Translations under genes and position numbers: made by a program | NCBI RefSeq assembly: GCF_023283945.1 | Contig: NZ_JAKIKW010000019.1 | Span: 45,971-109,970, forward strand | Source of the DNA: Shewanella gelidimarina | GTDB taxonomy: Bacteria > Pseudomonadota > Gammaproteobacteria > Enterobacterales > Shewanellaceae | DNA: 64,000 bases | Direction: 5' to 3' | The notes under the pieces: generated by a model | Seen by the model: the letters and a program-made list of their open reading frames with translations, nothing else | What the model was told of the DNA's origin: nothing | Databases searched by the model: none | Shown: piece by piece, positions 54,100 through 63,935 of the stretch | Numbering within the stretch: position 1 is the stretch's first letter | Layout: each line of letters begins with the position of its first letter

Positions 54100-54915
54100 A
54101 TGAAGCCAGAGAGTTACATCGATCAAGTCATTGAAATCGCCACCGTGGCGGGTAAGAGAATCCGCGATATTTACCAAAAAGGTGATTATGATCGCGAGAT
54201 AAAGTCAGATAACACCCCTGTTACCTCGGCTGATATCGCAGCGCATAATATTATTACCAAAGCGTTGAATGAGTTAACCCCCGATATTCCAGTATTATCG
54301 GAAGAAGCTGCTGATATCCCTTTCGCACAGCGCAGTGACTGGCAACGGTATTGGTTAGTTGACCCGCTTGATGGTACTGGCGAGTTTATCGCAGGTAGTG
54401 GGGACTTCTCGGTCATCATCGCATTGGTCGAGCATAACCGTCCTATCGTGGGTGTTGTTTATGTGCCTATGACTGAGGTGTGTTATTACGCGATTGCTGG
54501 ATTAGGCGCTTATAAGCGTGTTAAAGGTAATGATCTACGCATCAGTAGTCGTCAGATTGGCAAAGATGATAATAGTCCATTGCGATTGGCGGTCAGTCGG
54601 CGTCAAGATCCACAGTCGGTGATTAAGCTGTTTAATCAGAATAAGCACTGTGAACTCGTCGTTCTCGGTGGAGCGGCATTGAAAAGCTGTTTAGTGGCAG
54701 AAGGTCGCGCCGATAGCTATGTGCGCATAGGCCCCACTGGTGAATGGGACACTGGCGCCGCGCAGATTATTGTTGAAGAGGCTGGCGGGCAGATTATGGA
54801 CCTTGCACTGCAACCGCTGAGCTATAACGAGCGAGAAAGTTTAGAGAATCCAAATTTCATTGTCGTTGGTTCGCCGAATTTAGCCTGGGACGAGATCCTT
54901 ACCGCTGAAAGTTAA
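54100..54915 (+). CDS. cysQ: 3'(2'),5'-bisphosphate nucleotidase
   Basis: CysQ hydrolyses 3'-phosphoadenosine 5'-phosphate, a by-product of sulphate assimilation. Inositol-phosphatase family motifs are present: metal-binding EEAAD and WLVDPLDGTGEFI, and WDTGAAQIIVEEAGG near the C-terminus. Length 271. It lies 41 bases after nudE and has its own terminator. Confidence 0.95.
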   Translation: MKPESYIDQVIEIATVAGKRIRDIYQKGDYDREIKSDNTPVTSADIAAHNIITKALNELTPDIPVLSEEAADIPFAQRSDWQRYWLVDPLDGTGEFIAGSGDFSVIIALVEHNRPIVGVVYVPMTEVCYYAIAGLGAYKRVKGNDLRISSRQIGKDDNSPLRLAVSRRQDPQSVIKLFNQNKHCELVVLGGAALKSCLVAEGRADSYVRIGPTGEWDTGAAQIIVEEAGGQIMDLALQPLSYNERESLENPNFIVVGSPNLAWDEILTAES

Positions 54916-54930
54916 GTGTTCAGCAGATTA

Positions 54931-54957
54931 AAGCCATCACAGTGTGATGGCTTTTTT
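54931..54957 (+). terminator. Terminator of cysQ
   Basis: Stem AAGCCATCAC/GTGATGGCTT with a T tract. Confidence 0.88.
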
Positions 54958-55021
54958 ATTGGACTTATTTTGTCATTGTCGTGTAGTTGTAAGTCTCGTC
55001 AGTCATTTCAAAAGGAAAATC

Positions 55022-56680
55022 ATGCTATTTAGTCGCCGCTTTTTGCCCTATTTCATGACGCAATGCCTAGGGGCATTAAATGACAATGTCTTTAAAAATG
55101 TGTTGTTACTGATGGTGAGTTACTCGCAAGTCGAGGCTTTACCTATAGATGTTCATCTATTTGTTAACCTTGCCGCAGGTCTGTTCATTCTGCCTTTTTT
55201 ACTCTTTTCTGCGCATGCGGGCCAAATTGCCGATAGTGTTGATAAAGCGATACTTATTCGTCGCCTTAAGGCCCTTGAATTTTTGATTATGTCGGCGGCA
55301 GTGTTCGCAATCATTTCCCATAGCTATGTTGTTATGCTGCTATTACTGTTTTTAATGGGAACGCAATCGGCATACTTTGGTCCTGTTAAATACTCATTAT
55401 TACCACGCGTCTTGAAAGAGAATGAACTGGTATCGGGCAACGCTTGGGTTGAAATGGGAACGTTTTTAGCCATATTAATCGGCACATTATCCGCAGGGCT
55501 GATTGTTGCGAGTGAGCACGCAACATACTGGGCAGCTGGCAGTGTATTTATACTGTCGATGATCGGTATGCTTGCCAGTTGGATGATCCCTAATATCCCG
55601 ACACTCAATAGCATAAAACCCAAATTTTCGATTGTCTCAGCTACTGTCGTGAGTATTATAAAGGCCAGAAAAACGCCGGATATCTGGTTAGCCATCTTGG
55701 CGATTAGTTGGTTTTGGTTTGTGGGTGCAACCTACTTAACCCAGATCCCCAACTTTGCGAGGATCACGCTTAATGCCGATCCGACTGTGGTTTCCTTGCT
55801 ACTGTTACTATTTTCAGTGGGGATCGGTGTGGGGTCTTTTGTGTGTGAGCGCTTGTCATTCAAACAGGTTGAGTTAGGTGTGGCTCCCATCGGCCTTATT
55901 TTACTCGGCTACTTTGGTATTGATCTGACGATGGCGTTACCAGTGGTGTTAGCGTCAGATCCCGTGTTTGATATCAGTGCCTTTGTCGCTGATGCTAGTC
56001 ACTATCGTTTGATGTTTGATCTCTCAATGATAGGGGTGGGTGGTGGCTTGTTTATCGTGCCGTTATATACCTTTATTCAGTCTCGTGCTGATGAAAGTGA
56101 GTGTGCACAAGCTATCGCCAGTAATAACATCATTAATGCGCTCTTTATGGTGGCATCGGCTATTTTCGCCATATCGATATTAAATGGATTGCAGTGGCAG
56201 ATAGAACAGCTATTTTTACTGCTCGCTTGTGGCAATGTATTAGTGCTTTTACTGTTATTAGGACGCTGGCCTGAATTGGTGGTGAGCACATTGAGTTATG
56301 GGATGCGTCGAGTATTGAATCGCGTGAAAGTGGTCAATAAAGTCGAATTTGAACCATTGTTGCAGGACTACACCGCGCCGTTGGTCATCGAGTTATCCTC
56401 GATAAATTGGCGAGCATTACTGGTCATTGACGGTCTGTTTAATCGACCCGTGTATTTTATTACGGACCCGTTAGAGGTGAGTCAAAAAGGCTTAGTGGGG
56501 TATATAGTTAACCAGCGGCGGTGGGATGACTCAGCCTCCACTAACTCGGTATTGGTCTGTCTTGCGGGAGCCAACACCCAGCACTCAACAGCTCATGCCA
56601 ACAGGCTCAAGTGCAGTATCGAGCATCAGCAAACGGATGGACTAAGAGGGCTGGTAGAGGTGAGTTTTTCGAAGCGATAA
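55022..56680 (+). CDS. LplT-like MFS transporter with extra C-terminal domain
   Basis: A 552-residue protein. Residues 1-410 are an MFS transporter of the lysophospholipid transporter type, starting MLFSRRFLPYFMTQCLGALN with DNVFKN after it and SAYFGPVKYSLLP in the first half. About 140 residues follow (LLQDYTAPLVIELSSINWRA, GLFNRPVYFITDPLEV), resembling the start of a PlsC acyltransferase domain but without the HX4D motif. It may be a shortened relative of Aas-like fusions. The start at 55022 has AAAGGA six bases upstream; a longer start at 54944 is rejected. Confidence 0.83.
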   Translation: MLFSRRFLPYFMTQCLGALNDNVFKNVLLLMVSYSQVEALPIDVHLFVNLAAGLFILPFLLFSAHAGQIADSVDKAILIRRLKALEFLIMSAAVFAIISHSYVVMLLLLFLMGTQSAYFGPVKYSLLPRVLKENELVSGNAWVEMGTFLAILIGTLSAGLIVASEHATYWAAGSVFILSMIGMLASWMIPNIPTLNSIKPKFSIVSATVVSIIKARKTPDIWLAILAISWFWFVGATYLTQIPNFARITLNADPTVVSLLLLLFSVGIGVGSFVCERLSFKQVELGVAPIGLILLGYFGIDLTMALPVVLASDPVFDISAFVADASHYRLMFDLSMIGVGGGLFIVPLYTFIQSRADESECAQAIASNNIINALFMVASAIFAISILNGLQWQIEQLFLLLACGNVLVLLLLLGRWPELVVSTLSYGMRRVLNRVKVVNKVEFEPLLQDYTAPLVIELSSINWRALLVIDGLFNRPVYFITDPLEVSQKGLVGYIVNQRRWDDSASTNSVLVCLAGANTQHSTAHANRLKCSIEHQQTDGLRGLVEVSFSKR

Positions 56681-56716
56681 ATCGATTACTTGCAGAGGAT
56701 GCAAGATAATCGATTG
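56680..56716. other. Hairpin between the convergent LplT-like gene and mnmH
   Basis: AATCGATTACTTGCA pairs with TGCAAGATAATCGATT (one bulged base) around GAGGA. It sits exactly between two converging stops. There is no T tract, so it may protect 3' ends or end transcription weakly. Confidence 0.5.
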
Positions 56717-56731
56717 ACGCTATGTTGATGA

Positions 56732-57829
56732 TTAGATCGCATCTAACCATTGATGGACTTCGGCGTGGGTACCTTTAAACAAAATCCGCTCAGCCTTCTT
56801 ATCTATTTGATATTTGTACATAGGGTCGTAGTATATGCTAAGAAGCAGTTCAATCCATTCTAAATGGGCTTGGGTATCACCGCGACTCCGTTGAATATTT
56901 AGCGCGTTAGTGATAATCGCTTGGAACTCATCATGTTGTTTGCCACCAAGGCGTTTCTGTATGCCAGTGATACTCGCAGCAAGATACTCAGCAAAGGCAG
57001 TAAAGCCAGCTTCTTCACCTAAACGTTCAATATATCCGCTATGCATTTTGTGCACATACTCGTTGAGCAAGCGTGTCAGTCTGGCTTCTAATGGCTCCTC
57101 TAGCACAACGACATTTGCTGCTTGCATCCCGTTATAGAAAGGTTTCGGTAATGCAGAGCGGCCAATGAGAAAACTTTCATCTTCAAGTAGCAAGTGTTTG
57201 GCGTCGCTGTCTTGATGTTTTAGGAGTGCCACAGCGAGTGCGTTTTCAAAGTTAATCTGCGTTGGTTGAGGTTCATGGTAACGGCCAAAGCTTGAACCAC
57301 GATGATGCGCAATACCTTCTAGATCGACCGCATCATTGCGGGCTAATAAAAAGTCAGTCTTACCGCTGCCGGTGATCCCACTTAGGATTAACATTGGCTT
57401 TTGGCTCGGTGCGTTATCGATAGTTTCAATCAAAAATTGACGCATCGCTTTGTAGCCCCCTTCAATAAAGGGGACGTCAATGCCAGCCTCTTTTAACCAT
57501 TGCTGGGTTAATTGAGAGCGCAACCCGCCACGAAAGCAGTACAGATAAGCATTAGGATTTTCGCTGAAAAAACGCAGCCAAGTATCAACTCTTTGCTGTT
57601 TAATCTCTCCGCCCACAAGTGAGTGCCCAAGTGCTATAGCCGCTTCTTGGCCTTTCGCCTTGTAACAGGTGCCGACAAGCTTGCGCTCTTCATCTTCCAT
57701 TAACGGATGATTAGTGCTGCCAAGAAAGGCACCTTTGTCAAATTCAACAGGTGCTCGCACATCCATTATAGGGTGATCACTGACGAGTATTCGTCTGTAC
57801 TCAGTTGCGCTCACAATGTTGAGTGGCAT
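56732..57829 (-). CDS. mnmH: tRNA 2-selenouridine synthase
   Basis: MnmH (SelU, YbbB) replaces sulphur by selenium in 2-thiouridine at the tRNA wobble position using selenophosphate. A rhodanese domain (residues 15-135) carries the active Cys in [12 protein letters not shown]; a P-loop domain follows ([13 protein letters not shown]). Length 365. It begins at a TAATG overlap with selD, which makes its selenium donor. Confidence 0.95.
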   Translation of the reverse strand: MPLNIVSATEYRRILVSDHPIMDVRAPVEFDKGAFLGSTNHPLMEDEERKLVGTCYKAKGQEAAIALGHSLVGGEIKQQRVDTWLRFFSENPNAYLYCFRGGLRSQLTQQWLKEAGIDVPFIEGGYKAMRQFLIETIDNAPSQKPMLILSGITGSGKTDFLLARNDAVDLEGIAHHRGSSFGRYHEPQPTQINFENALAVALLKHQDSDAKHLLLEDESFLIGRSALPKPFYNGMQAANVVVLEEPLEARLTRLLNEYVHKMHSGYIERLGEEAGFTAFAEYLAASITGIQKRLGGKQHDEFQAIITNALNIQRSRGDTQAHLEWIELLLSIYYDPMYKYQIDKKAERILFKGTHAEVHQWLDAI

Positions 57830-58866
57830 TAGATAAGCTCCACTGTGGTCGCAGCTTTCTCGACGAGTTGGCCGATACAGATAGGTGCTACGCCGTTATC
57901 GGTAAGCAATTTTTGTAGCGTCGCTTCACCGTCAGCCGAAACAGAGATCAGTAAACCACCACTTGTTTGGGGATCGCAGATAATTGCTTTTTGCTCGTCC
58001 GTTAATGGAGGTAAGTGCTCAGCATAACTGTCGAAGTTTCTGTGAGTGCCTCCAGGAATGCAGCCCATTTCTAAATAGTGCCGTGCATTGGGGAGCAAGG
58101 GTAACAAGCTAATATCAATTTTCGCCCCCAGTTCTGCACCATGGCACATCTCCAAAAGATGTCCTGCTAAGCCAAATCCAGTGACATCTGTCAGTGCATT
58201 TACCTGTGGGATCTTTGCGATATCAGGGCCCAAGACGTTGAGTTGGCACATTGCCTCTGCTGCAGTATTGAGATCAGCATCAGCGAGCTTTTTCTGTTTT
58301 TGCGCAGTGGTTAAAATACCGATACCGAGTGGTTTAGTCAGATAAAGTTTGTCACCAACTTTTGCTGTACTGTTCTGTTTTAGCTCTTCAAGCGGAATTT
58401 GTCCGGTTACGGCCAAACCAAAAATAGGCTCAGGCGAATCAATACTGTGGCCACCGGCAAGCATGATGCCCGCATCTGCACAGGCTTGTCTGCCACCATC
58501 AACCACTTGTTGCGCCACTTCTGCGGGTAATTTATTCACTGGCCAGCCCAGAATAGCTATCGCCATCATAGGGGTACCGCCCATTGCATAGATATCGCTT
58601 ATTGCATTGGTCGCGGCAATGCGTCCGAATGTAAATGGGTCATCAACAATCGGCATAAAGAAGTCGGTGGTGCTGATAATACCAGTGGTATCGTTCAGTT
58701 TGTAAACCGCGGCATCATCTCGCGTTTGGTTGCCCACAAGCAACTTAGGGTCGTGAAATACTGGCAGCTGAGTTGCGAGTATAGTGCCAAGCACTTTCGG
58801 AGAAATTTTGCAGCCGCAACCAGCGCCGTGGCTGTATTCGGTAAGTTTGATTTGTTGATCTGACAT
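57829..58866 (-). CDS. selD: Selenophosphate synthase
   Basis: SelD makes selenophosphate from selenide and ATP. The N-terminal segment [14 protein letters not shown] carries the catalytic Cys and Lys; it is a Cys form, not a selenocysteine form. [23 protein letters not shown] and the C-terminal DPQTSGGLL are conserved. Length 345. It is the first gene of selD-mnmH. No selA or selB is in the window, so use in tRNA is the visible role. Confidence 0.96.
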   Translation of the reverse strand: MSDQQIKLTEYSHGAGCGCKISPKVLGTILATQLPVFHDPKLLVGNQTRDDAAVYKLNDTTGIISTTDFFMPIVDDPFTFGRIAATNAISDIYAMGGTPMMAIAILGWPVNKLPAEVAQQVVDGGRQACADAGIMLAGGHSIDSPEPIFGLAVTGQIPLEELKQNSTAKVGDKLYLTKPLGIGILTTAQKQKKLADADLNTAAEAMCQLNVLGPDIAKIPQVNALTDVTGFGLAGHLLEMCHGAELGAKIDISLLPLLPNARHYLEMGCIPGGTHRNFDSYAEHLPPLTDEQKAIICDPQTSGGLLISVSADGEATLQKLLTDNGVAPICIGQLVEKAATTVELI

Positions 58867-58918
58867 GAGCTTAAAACGCCCTAAAAGAAGCTAATTAGCC
58901 GATCATCATAGACCCATC

Positions 58919-58945
58919 ACCTTATGACTTCAATGAAGTCATGAG
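58919..58945. promoter_or_regulatory. Hairpin upstream of selD
   Basis: ATGACTTCA/TGAAGTCAT arms, extended with one mismatch by CCT/AGG, lie about 55 bases before the selD start. This could be a leader hairpin or an operator. Confidence 0.35.
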
Positions 58946-58992
58946 GTAAGTTGATGCTTAAGCGCTATCTTACTGACAAGACCGCAATGTAG

Positions 58993-59022
58993 ATAAAAAA
59001 AAGCCACTCTATTGAGTGGCGT
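58993..59022 (-). terminator. Terminator of the desaturase gene
   Basis: On the minus strand GCCACTC/GAGTGGC with a 4-base loop and a T tract. Confidence 0.88.
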
Positions 59023-59030
59023 TAATTACG

Positions 59031-60137
59031 TTAGCTGAAACTGGCCGTCAGACTGTGCCAACTTTTCTGCTGTTGCTTGAATCGAAGTTTTAACTCTTTG
59101 ACTCGCGTCATAAGGTCTCTATCTGCAAGTTGTTTACGTTTGGCTTCGAGTAATATTTTTTTAGCGTCGTAATATTCAACTAAATGTGCTTTCAATGTTT
59201 CATATTCAGCTTGTAGCTTTTCGACTATTTCGTCGCTATTGGGTAGATGAGCCACTTTATTTTGAGTGCGTTTTAACTGCATCTGTAAGCGAGCGCTCTC
59301 AATACGCTCTTGTGGCACCACACGGCGACTATGAGTCAGACCCACTAGGGCTAAACCGTCAATTAACCACTTGGTCGGGTCATACTGCCACCAGTGAATA
59401 CCGTTGCGATAGTCGTTCTCAAAAATATGATGGTAGTTATGGTAACCCTCGCCGTAGGTTAATAAGGCGATGAAACCGTTATCACGCGCGGTATTTTTAT
59501 CGGTATACGGCTGTGAACCCCAAATATGGGCAAGCGAATTGATAAAGAAAGTGCAGTGATGCACAACCACTAAGCGCAGCAGGCCTGCAAGTAGCAACAT
59601 GCCGAGGATGTCGCCATTTAACCAACCGAGCAAAATGGGTAGGCCAAAATTCATAATAATCAGTAAGGGTAGGTAGTATTTATGCTGCCACATCACAATT
59701 TTATCATTCTGTAGGTCACGCACATTCTTGTAATCGTGGTAACGCTGAGATTGATATTCTCGTAGCATCCAGCCGATATGGCTATACCAAAATCCCATTT
59801 TAGCGGAATAAGGGTCTTTGTCGTTGTTATCGACATGCTTGTGGTGAACTCGATGATCTGATGACCAATGCAGCGCACTGTTTTGTAGCGCTAAAGCTCC
59901 ACCAAGAGCATATAGGAAGCGCACTGAAGCATGTGCTTTGTAAGTGCGATGAGACCAGAGTCTATGGTAGCCACCAGTGATCGACAGGCCACTAGCAAAG
60001 GCCAGTACGACAAAGGCAACCCATTCAATGGCTTCAAAGACATGGGCAATACCGTACCAAGGAACGAATAACACAGCGGAGGCAAATGTGATGGTAAATA
60101 GACTCACATTCATCCAAAGAATAGGAGGTTTTTTCAT
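59031..60137 (-). CDS. Membrane acyl-CoA delta-9 desaturase
   Basis: A 368-residue membrane di-iron desaturase that puts a cis double bond into saturated acyl chains. The three histidine boxes are complete: HRLWSH, HRVHHKHVD and HNYHH. Four membrane helices surround them, and the C-terminal 100 residues form a charged coiled-coil-like extension (RLQMQLKRTQNKVAHL, then LKLRFKQQQKSW) not needed for catalysis. It diverges from fabR and its promoter carries a FabR operator. Confidence 0.93.
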   Translation of the reverse strand: MKKPPILWMNVSLFTITFASAVLFVPWYGIAHVFEAIEWVAFVVLAFASGLSITGGYHRLWSHRTYKAHASVRFLYALGGALALQNSALHWSSDHRVHHKHVDNNDKDPYSAKMGFWYSHIGWMLREYQSQRYHDYKNVRDLQNDKIVMWQHKYYLPLLIIMNFGLPILLGWLNGDILGMLLLAGLLRLVVVHHCTFFINSLAHIWGSQPYTDKNTARDNGFIALLTYGEGYHNYHHIFENDYRNGIHWWQYDPTKWLIDGLALVGLTHSRRVVPQERIESARLQMQLKRTQNKVAHLPNSDEIVEKLQAEYETLKAHLVEYYDAKKILLEAKRKQLADRDLMTRVKELKLRFKQQQKSWHSLTASFS

Positions 60138-60159
60138 TATTTTTAATAATCTCTAGTTG

Positions 60160-60206
60160 AGCGTACAGCTGTACGCTAATTTAACTTGGATAAGAACTTG
60201 GGTCAA
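60160..60206 (-). promoter_or_regulatory. Desaturase promoter with FabR operator
   Basis: On the minus strand TTGACC (60206-60201), 17 bases, TAAATT (60183-60178). Directly after the -10 lies a perfect 18-bp palindrome AGCGTACAGCTGTACGCT (60160-60177), close to E. coli FabR sites with CGTACA/TGTACG arms. FabR bound there would block the start of transcription. A second palindrome AACTTG-GGT-CAAGTT (60195-60209) overlaps the -35. Confidence 0.75.
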
Positions 60207-60277
60207 GTTTGTTGATGCTGCGTTTTGTGTAAAAAAGCGTTATTATTCGAAATATAATTTTTGTGAGTAGGTGCAAC

Positions 60278-60892
60278 ATGGGCATAAGAGCACAACAAAA
60301 AGAGAAGACGCGTCGGGCGCTGGTCGATGCAGCGTTTAATCAGTTGAGCGCTGAACGTAGCTTTTCTAGCCTAAGTTTGCGCGAAGTTGCGCGTGAGGCC
60401 AATATTGCTCCAACCTCATTCTATCGTCATTTCAAAGATATGAATGAACTGGGCTTGACCATGGTAGATGAAGGTGGACTGACACTACGACAAATGATGC
60501 GTAAAGGGCGTCAACGTGCAGAGGCAGGTGGGAGTGTCATTCGAATCTCAGTTGAAACTTTCATGGAAGTGATGGAGTCGAATCCAAACGTGTTCCGTAT
60601 TCTATTGCACGAACGATCTGGCACCTCAGCTCCCTTTAGAGCAGCAGTAGCACGTGAAATAGAGCATTTTATCTCTGAACTTGCACATTACACGGAAGCT
60701 ACAGCTCATAGGTCACCAGATTTAGCTCATGCACAGGCAGAAGCTTTGGTTACCTTGGTGTTTAATGCCGGCGCCGCAGCATTGGATATGAAACGTACTG
60801 ATCGTAAGGTACTCGCTGACCGCTTAGTGATTCAACTGCATATGATTGCTAAAGGTGCAGATGCTTTACAAAGTAAAAGAGATCATAAGTAG
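60278..60892 (+). CDS. fabR: Unsaturated fatty acid synthesis repressor FabR
   Basis: A 204-residue TetR-family repressor that responds to acyl chains and controls unsaturated fatty acid genes. The N-terminus matches E. coli FabR very closely ([40 protein letters not shown]). The start at 60278 is chosen because it gives this N-terminus; an in-frame ATG at 60263 adds five residues. It diverges from the desaturase gene. Confidence 0.94.
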   Translation: MGIRAQQKEKTRRALVDAAFNQLSAERSFSSLSLREVAREANIAPTSFYRHFKDMNELGLTMVDEGGLTLRQMMRKGRQRAEAGGSVIRISVETFMEVMESNPNVFRILLHERSGTSAPFRAAVAREIEHFISELAHYTEATAHRSPDLAHAQAEALVTLVFNAGAAALDMKRTDRKVLADRLVIQLHMIAKGADALQSKRDHK

Positions 60893-60897
60893 CTAAC

Positions 60898-61061
60898 TTA
60901 TACCAATCGGATTAAATATCGGGCCATTCTTTATGGCTAAAATGCGTTTTACGACGCGGTGAGCTTTATCAATAGAACAACTGGTGATTGCAATTCACGC
61001 CAGTATAAGCCCATTTATTCAGGCTAATAACGAGCTCACTTATTTAATTATATTGGCATAA
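60898..61061. mobile_element. Small MITE-like element with terminal inverted repeats
   Basis: A 164-bp segment without an ORF. Ends of 20 bp, 60898-60917 and 61042-61061, are inverted copies with 16 of 20 matches (TTATACCAAT... and ...ATTGGCATAA). It sits just after fabR. TTATACCAAT-type ends are usual for short repeats in Shewanella, from memory. No clear target duplication is seen. Confidence 0.5.
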
Positions 61062-61065
61062 ATAA

Positions 61066-61095
61066 CAAAACGGCATCCTTTTGGATGCCGTTTTT
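61066..61095. terminator. Bidirectional terminator between fabR and trmA
   Basis: Stem AAAACGGCATCC/GGATGCCGTTTT with loop TTTT and T/A tracts on both sides. Confidence 0.9.
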
Positions 61096-61113
61096 GTTTA
61101 ATAAAGGGTGAGG

Positions 61114-62211
61114 TTACTTTTTCTCAAGAAAAACACCAGACTCCATATGGTCGGTGTAAGGGAACTGATCAAATAACGCAAATCGAGTGATCTTATGCGT
61201 TTTACTTAACTCTTTGAGATTGTCTAATAGTGTATTGGGATTACATGAGATGTAAATGATACGCTCATAGCCTTGGACTAATTTAACCGTGTTGTCATCG
61301 AGCCCGGCACGAGGTGGGTCAACGAAAATGGTATTACAGTTGTAGCCGTCGAGATCGATACCTTCTAAACGTCGATAGCTGCGCTTTTTAGCCATTGCAT
61401 CGGTAAAGTCTTCAGCAGACATGCGAATGATCTGCAAATTATCTACTTTGTTAATTTTAATATTATATTGAGCTGACTCAACCGATGGTTTAGCTAATTC
61501 TGTTGCTAATACTCGTTCAAAATTTTGTGCTAGCGCGATAGAAAAGTTGCCGTTGCCGCAATAAAGCTCGAGTAGATCACCGGTACTGTTCTTAGTAACA
61601 TCAATTGCCCATTCAAGCATTTTGACTGACACTTTGCCGTTCGGTTGCGTAAAGCTGTTTTCAATTTGATGATATTGCAGCTGTTCGCCAGCCACGTTAA
61701 GTGATTCGATGACGAAGTCTTTATCAAAGATAAGCTTTTGCTTGCGAGCACGGCCAATTAAGTTGACGTTAAACTGGCTACTCAGTGTTTGCTTTAAAAT
61801 TTTAGCTTGCTCTTCCCATTCGCTATCGAGCTGCTTGTGATACAGCAGTGATACTAGAATCTCACCACTTAACGTCGATAGAAAGTCAATTTGGAACAAG
61901 CGATGACGCAAAATAGTGTTTGGCTTTAATAGTGCAACCAAAGCAGGCATCATTTTATTAATAAGTTCACTTGCTGGGAGGAACTGATCGCAACGTACTT
62001 TACTATCAAGTGCTTTATCGAACATATAGTAGTAGAGGTCTTCACCTTCATGCCACATTCTAAATTCAGCACGCATGCGATAATGGGCAGGCTCAGAACC
62101 AAACGATTCAAGCTCTGGAGTATCAAAATCGGTAAATAGCTGCTTTAGCTTGACGCGCTTTGCTTCGAGTTGCACATCATAGGTTGAAGGGTCCATTGCT
62201 GCTAAATTCAT
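61114..62211 (-). CDS. trmA: tRNA (uracil-5-)-methyltransferase
   Basis: TrmA makes 5-methyluridine at position 54 of tRNAs. Motifs: [17 protein letters not shown] near the N-terminus, SAM site [28 protein letters not shown], and the catalytic Cys in [11 protein letters not shown]. Length 365 as in E. coli. It has no TRAM domain, which excludes RlmD-type enzymes. Confidence 0.95.
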   Translation of the reverse strand: MNLAAMDPSTYDVQLEAKRVKLKQLFTDFDTPELESFGSEPAHYRMRAEFRMWHEGEDLYYYMFDKALDSKVRCDQFLPASELINKMMPALVALLKPNTILRHRLFQIDFLSTLSGEILVSLLYHKQLDSEWEEQAKILKQTLSSQFNVNLIGRARKQKLIFDKDFVIESLNVAGEQLQYHQIENSFTQPNGKVSVKMLEWAIDVTKNSTGDLLELYCGNGNFSIALAQNFERVLATELAKPSVESAQYNIKINKVDNLQIIRMSAEDFTDAMAKKRSYRRLEGIDLDGYNCNTIFVDPPRAGLDDNTVKLVQGYERIIYISCNPNTLLDNLKELSKTHKITRFALFDQFPYTDHMESGVFLEKK

Positions 62212-62397
62212 ATTTTGATCACCGTGAGCATTAAATTAGGGGCGGAATATTATACTAGATAGCTGGGATGTCCAGTTTCCCTTCCCTATTAGACCTAGCT
62301 TGTGGGAAAATTTTAACGCAAAATAGTCAATTCTGCTGGGAGTTACCGTAACCACGCAGCGGTATGAACGTATTTACATAAATAGTGGAGCACGCAT

Positions 62398-63204
62398 TTG
62401 TCTGGACCTATTCTCATTTTTGACTCAGGAATTGGTGGCTTATCGATTCTGGATGAGATCAGAACACTGATACCTGACAAGGACTGTTGCTACTTATTTG
62501 ATAATGCGCGTCTACCTTATGGCGAGTTAGCAGAGTCCCCACTGATCATCGGCTGCGTTTCACTTATCTGCGAACATGCTAAGCGAATTAATGCCGCTAT
62601 AGTGGTGGTTGCATGTAACTCAGCCAGCACCCTAGTGCTTCCTATACTAAGAAAGCGGTTATCGATTCCGATTGTTGGCGTGGTACCAGCAATTAAACCC
62701 GCAGCAAAAATATCAATACAGCGACATATTGGGCTGCTTGCTACTCCAGGTACGATTAAACGGCCTTATACAAAGGAGCTAATTGAGGCATTTGCTGAAG
62801 ATTGTCAAGTCGAGCTATTTGGTTCGTCTGAACTGGTGATGTTGGCTGAAGCAAAACTAGCAGGAATCGCTATCGATATGGCCAAGCTTACTTTGCTGCT
62901 CACCCCTATCCGAGAATCGGCACTCGACACCTTAGTGCTAGGTTGTACCCACTTTCCTATACTGGCAGCTGAGATACGGCAAGTACTAGGCAATCACATC
63001 ACTTTGCTTGATTCGGGTAAGGCGGTAGCGGATCGGGTAGCTTATTTACTGGGAGATAATACGGCGGTTATATCAGATGACAAAAGGTGTGTAAATTACA
63101 GTGCAGTGTATACGACGGATGATATTGCAGTAGGGTTGAGAGAAAGGTTAGTTGAAGAGGGGTTCACTAAAATAGAACCACACTCCTCAACACACCTTAG
63201 CTAG
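62398..63204 (+). CDS. murI: Glutamate racemase
   Basis: MurI makes D-glutamate for peptidoglycan. Both catalytic cysteines are present: VVACNSAST (near residue 73) and LGCTHFP (near residue 182), with FDSGIGGLSIL at the N-terminus. The start is TTG 62398 with GGAG eight bases upstream. Length 268. In many relatives murI lies just before an rRNA operon, as appears here. Confidence 0.94.
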   Translation: MSGPILIFDSGIGGLSILDEIRTLIPDKDCCYLFDNARLPYGELAESPLIIGCVSLICEHAKRINAAIVVVACNSASTLVLPILRKRLSIPIVGVVPAIKPAAKISIQRHIGLLATPGTIKRPYTKELIEAFAEDCQVELFGSSELVMLAEAKLAGIAIDMAKLTLLLTPIRESALDTLVLGCTHFPILAAEIRQVLGNHITLLDSGKAVADRVAYLLGDNTAVISDDKRCVNYSAVYTTDDIAVGLRERLVEEGFTKIEPHSSTHLS

Positions 63205-63205
63205 G

Positions 63206-63670
63206 CTATGCCTGGCTTTCTGCTTTATCAGCATCTGAATCTTGAGACTTAGCCTCACGAACCTTCAATGTTCTTTCTTGAAAATCGTATTCGTTTAACT
63301 TAGACATTGCTTTCTTTGCGCCAGCTTCAGACATCTCGATAAAGCCGAAGCCTTTACGGCGACCTGTTTTACGATCGCGTACTAAGCGGACTGAATTGAC
63401 CGGACCATACTCACCAAATAAAGCTTTCACTTCACCTTCATGAACACGGTATGGCAGGTTACCTACATATAAGGTCATAGTAGGACCAGTGTAAGGTTCG
63501 TTACTGGCAACAGCAGACGTTCCTGATTTAGATTGAATAGAAAAGATAACGCTTGCGATGATAGCGCCAGTAAAGAAAGCAATGGAAGCGTTTAGATCTG
63601 GAGCGATCTGAAAAATAGCTAATGCACCAATAATGGCAACGGCTAAAACGATAAAGAATGACTTCTGCAT
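63206..63670 (-). CDS. RRM-type RNA-binding protein with N-terminal membrane helices
   Basis: A 154-residue protein with two hydrophobic segments (about 4-22 and 28-46) and one RRM domain (about 68-145): RNP2 TLYVGNLPYRV and RNP1 KGFGFIEM are intact. The tail is acidic. Similar small RRM proteins are common in Shewanella and Vibrio and may be cold-related; a membrane anchor is less usual. It converges with murI, one base apart. Confidence 0.88.
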   Translation of the reverse strand: MQKSFFIVLAVAIIGALAIFQIAPDLNASIAFFTGAIIASVIFSIQSKSGTSAVASNEPYTGPTMTLYVGNLPYRVHEGEVKALFGEYGPVNSVRLVRDRKTGRRKGFGFIEMSEAGAKKAMSKLNEYDFQERTLKVREAKSQDSDADKAESQA

Positions 63671-63879
63671 ATATATAATCTCTGAAGTGTAAATGAATGG
63701 ATCGATAACTAACTGTTAATAACTTGCTTATGGTAATGAATTATTAGCCAATACACTAGTGTGTTGCTGAAAAAATGAACTTTATCTACATTCTCTTCCT
63801 TTATAGGCAGATTTATTGTCGTAAAAAGCGCGATAAATGCGCACAAATAGACATCTTGGTGAAAAGTTAGGCAAGCGAA

Positions 63880-63935
63880 CATTTTCTTGTAAAAAAGCAC
63901 TTGCGCTTGCTGAGGAATTCCCTATAATTCGCACC
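63880..63935 (+). promoter_or_regulatory. rRNA operon promoter (P1-like)
   Basis: TTGCGC (63901-63906), 16 bases, TATAAT (63923-63928), then a GC-rich discriminator TCGCACCC. An AT-rich UP-like stretch lies upstream (TTTTCTTGTAAAAAAG). Spacing and layout match E. coli rrn P1 promoters. The 16S gene would start beyond base 64000; 63936-64000 should be rRNA leader. Confidence 0.8.

Noticed and set aside
63709..63900. 63-codon minus-strand ORF upstream of the rRNA promoter
   Set aside because: AT-rich, no ribosome binding site, overlaps the UP-like region of the rRNA promoter; composition looks non-coding.
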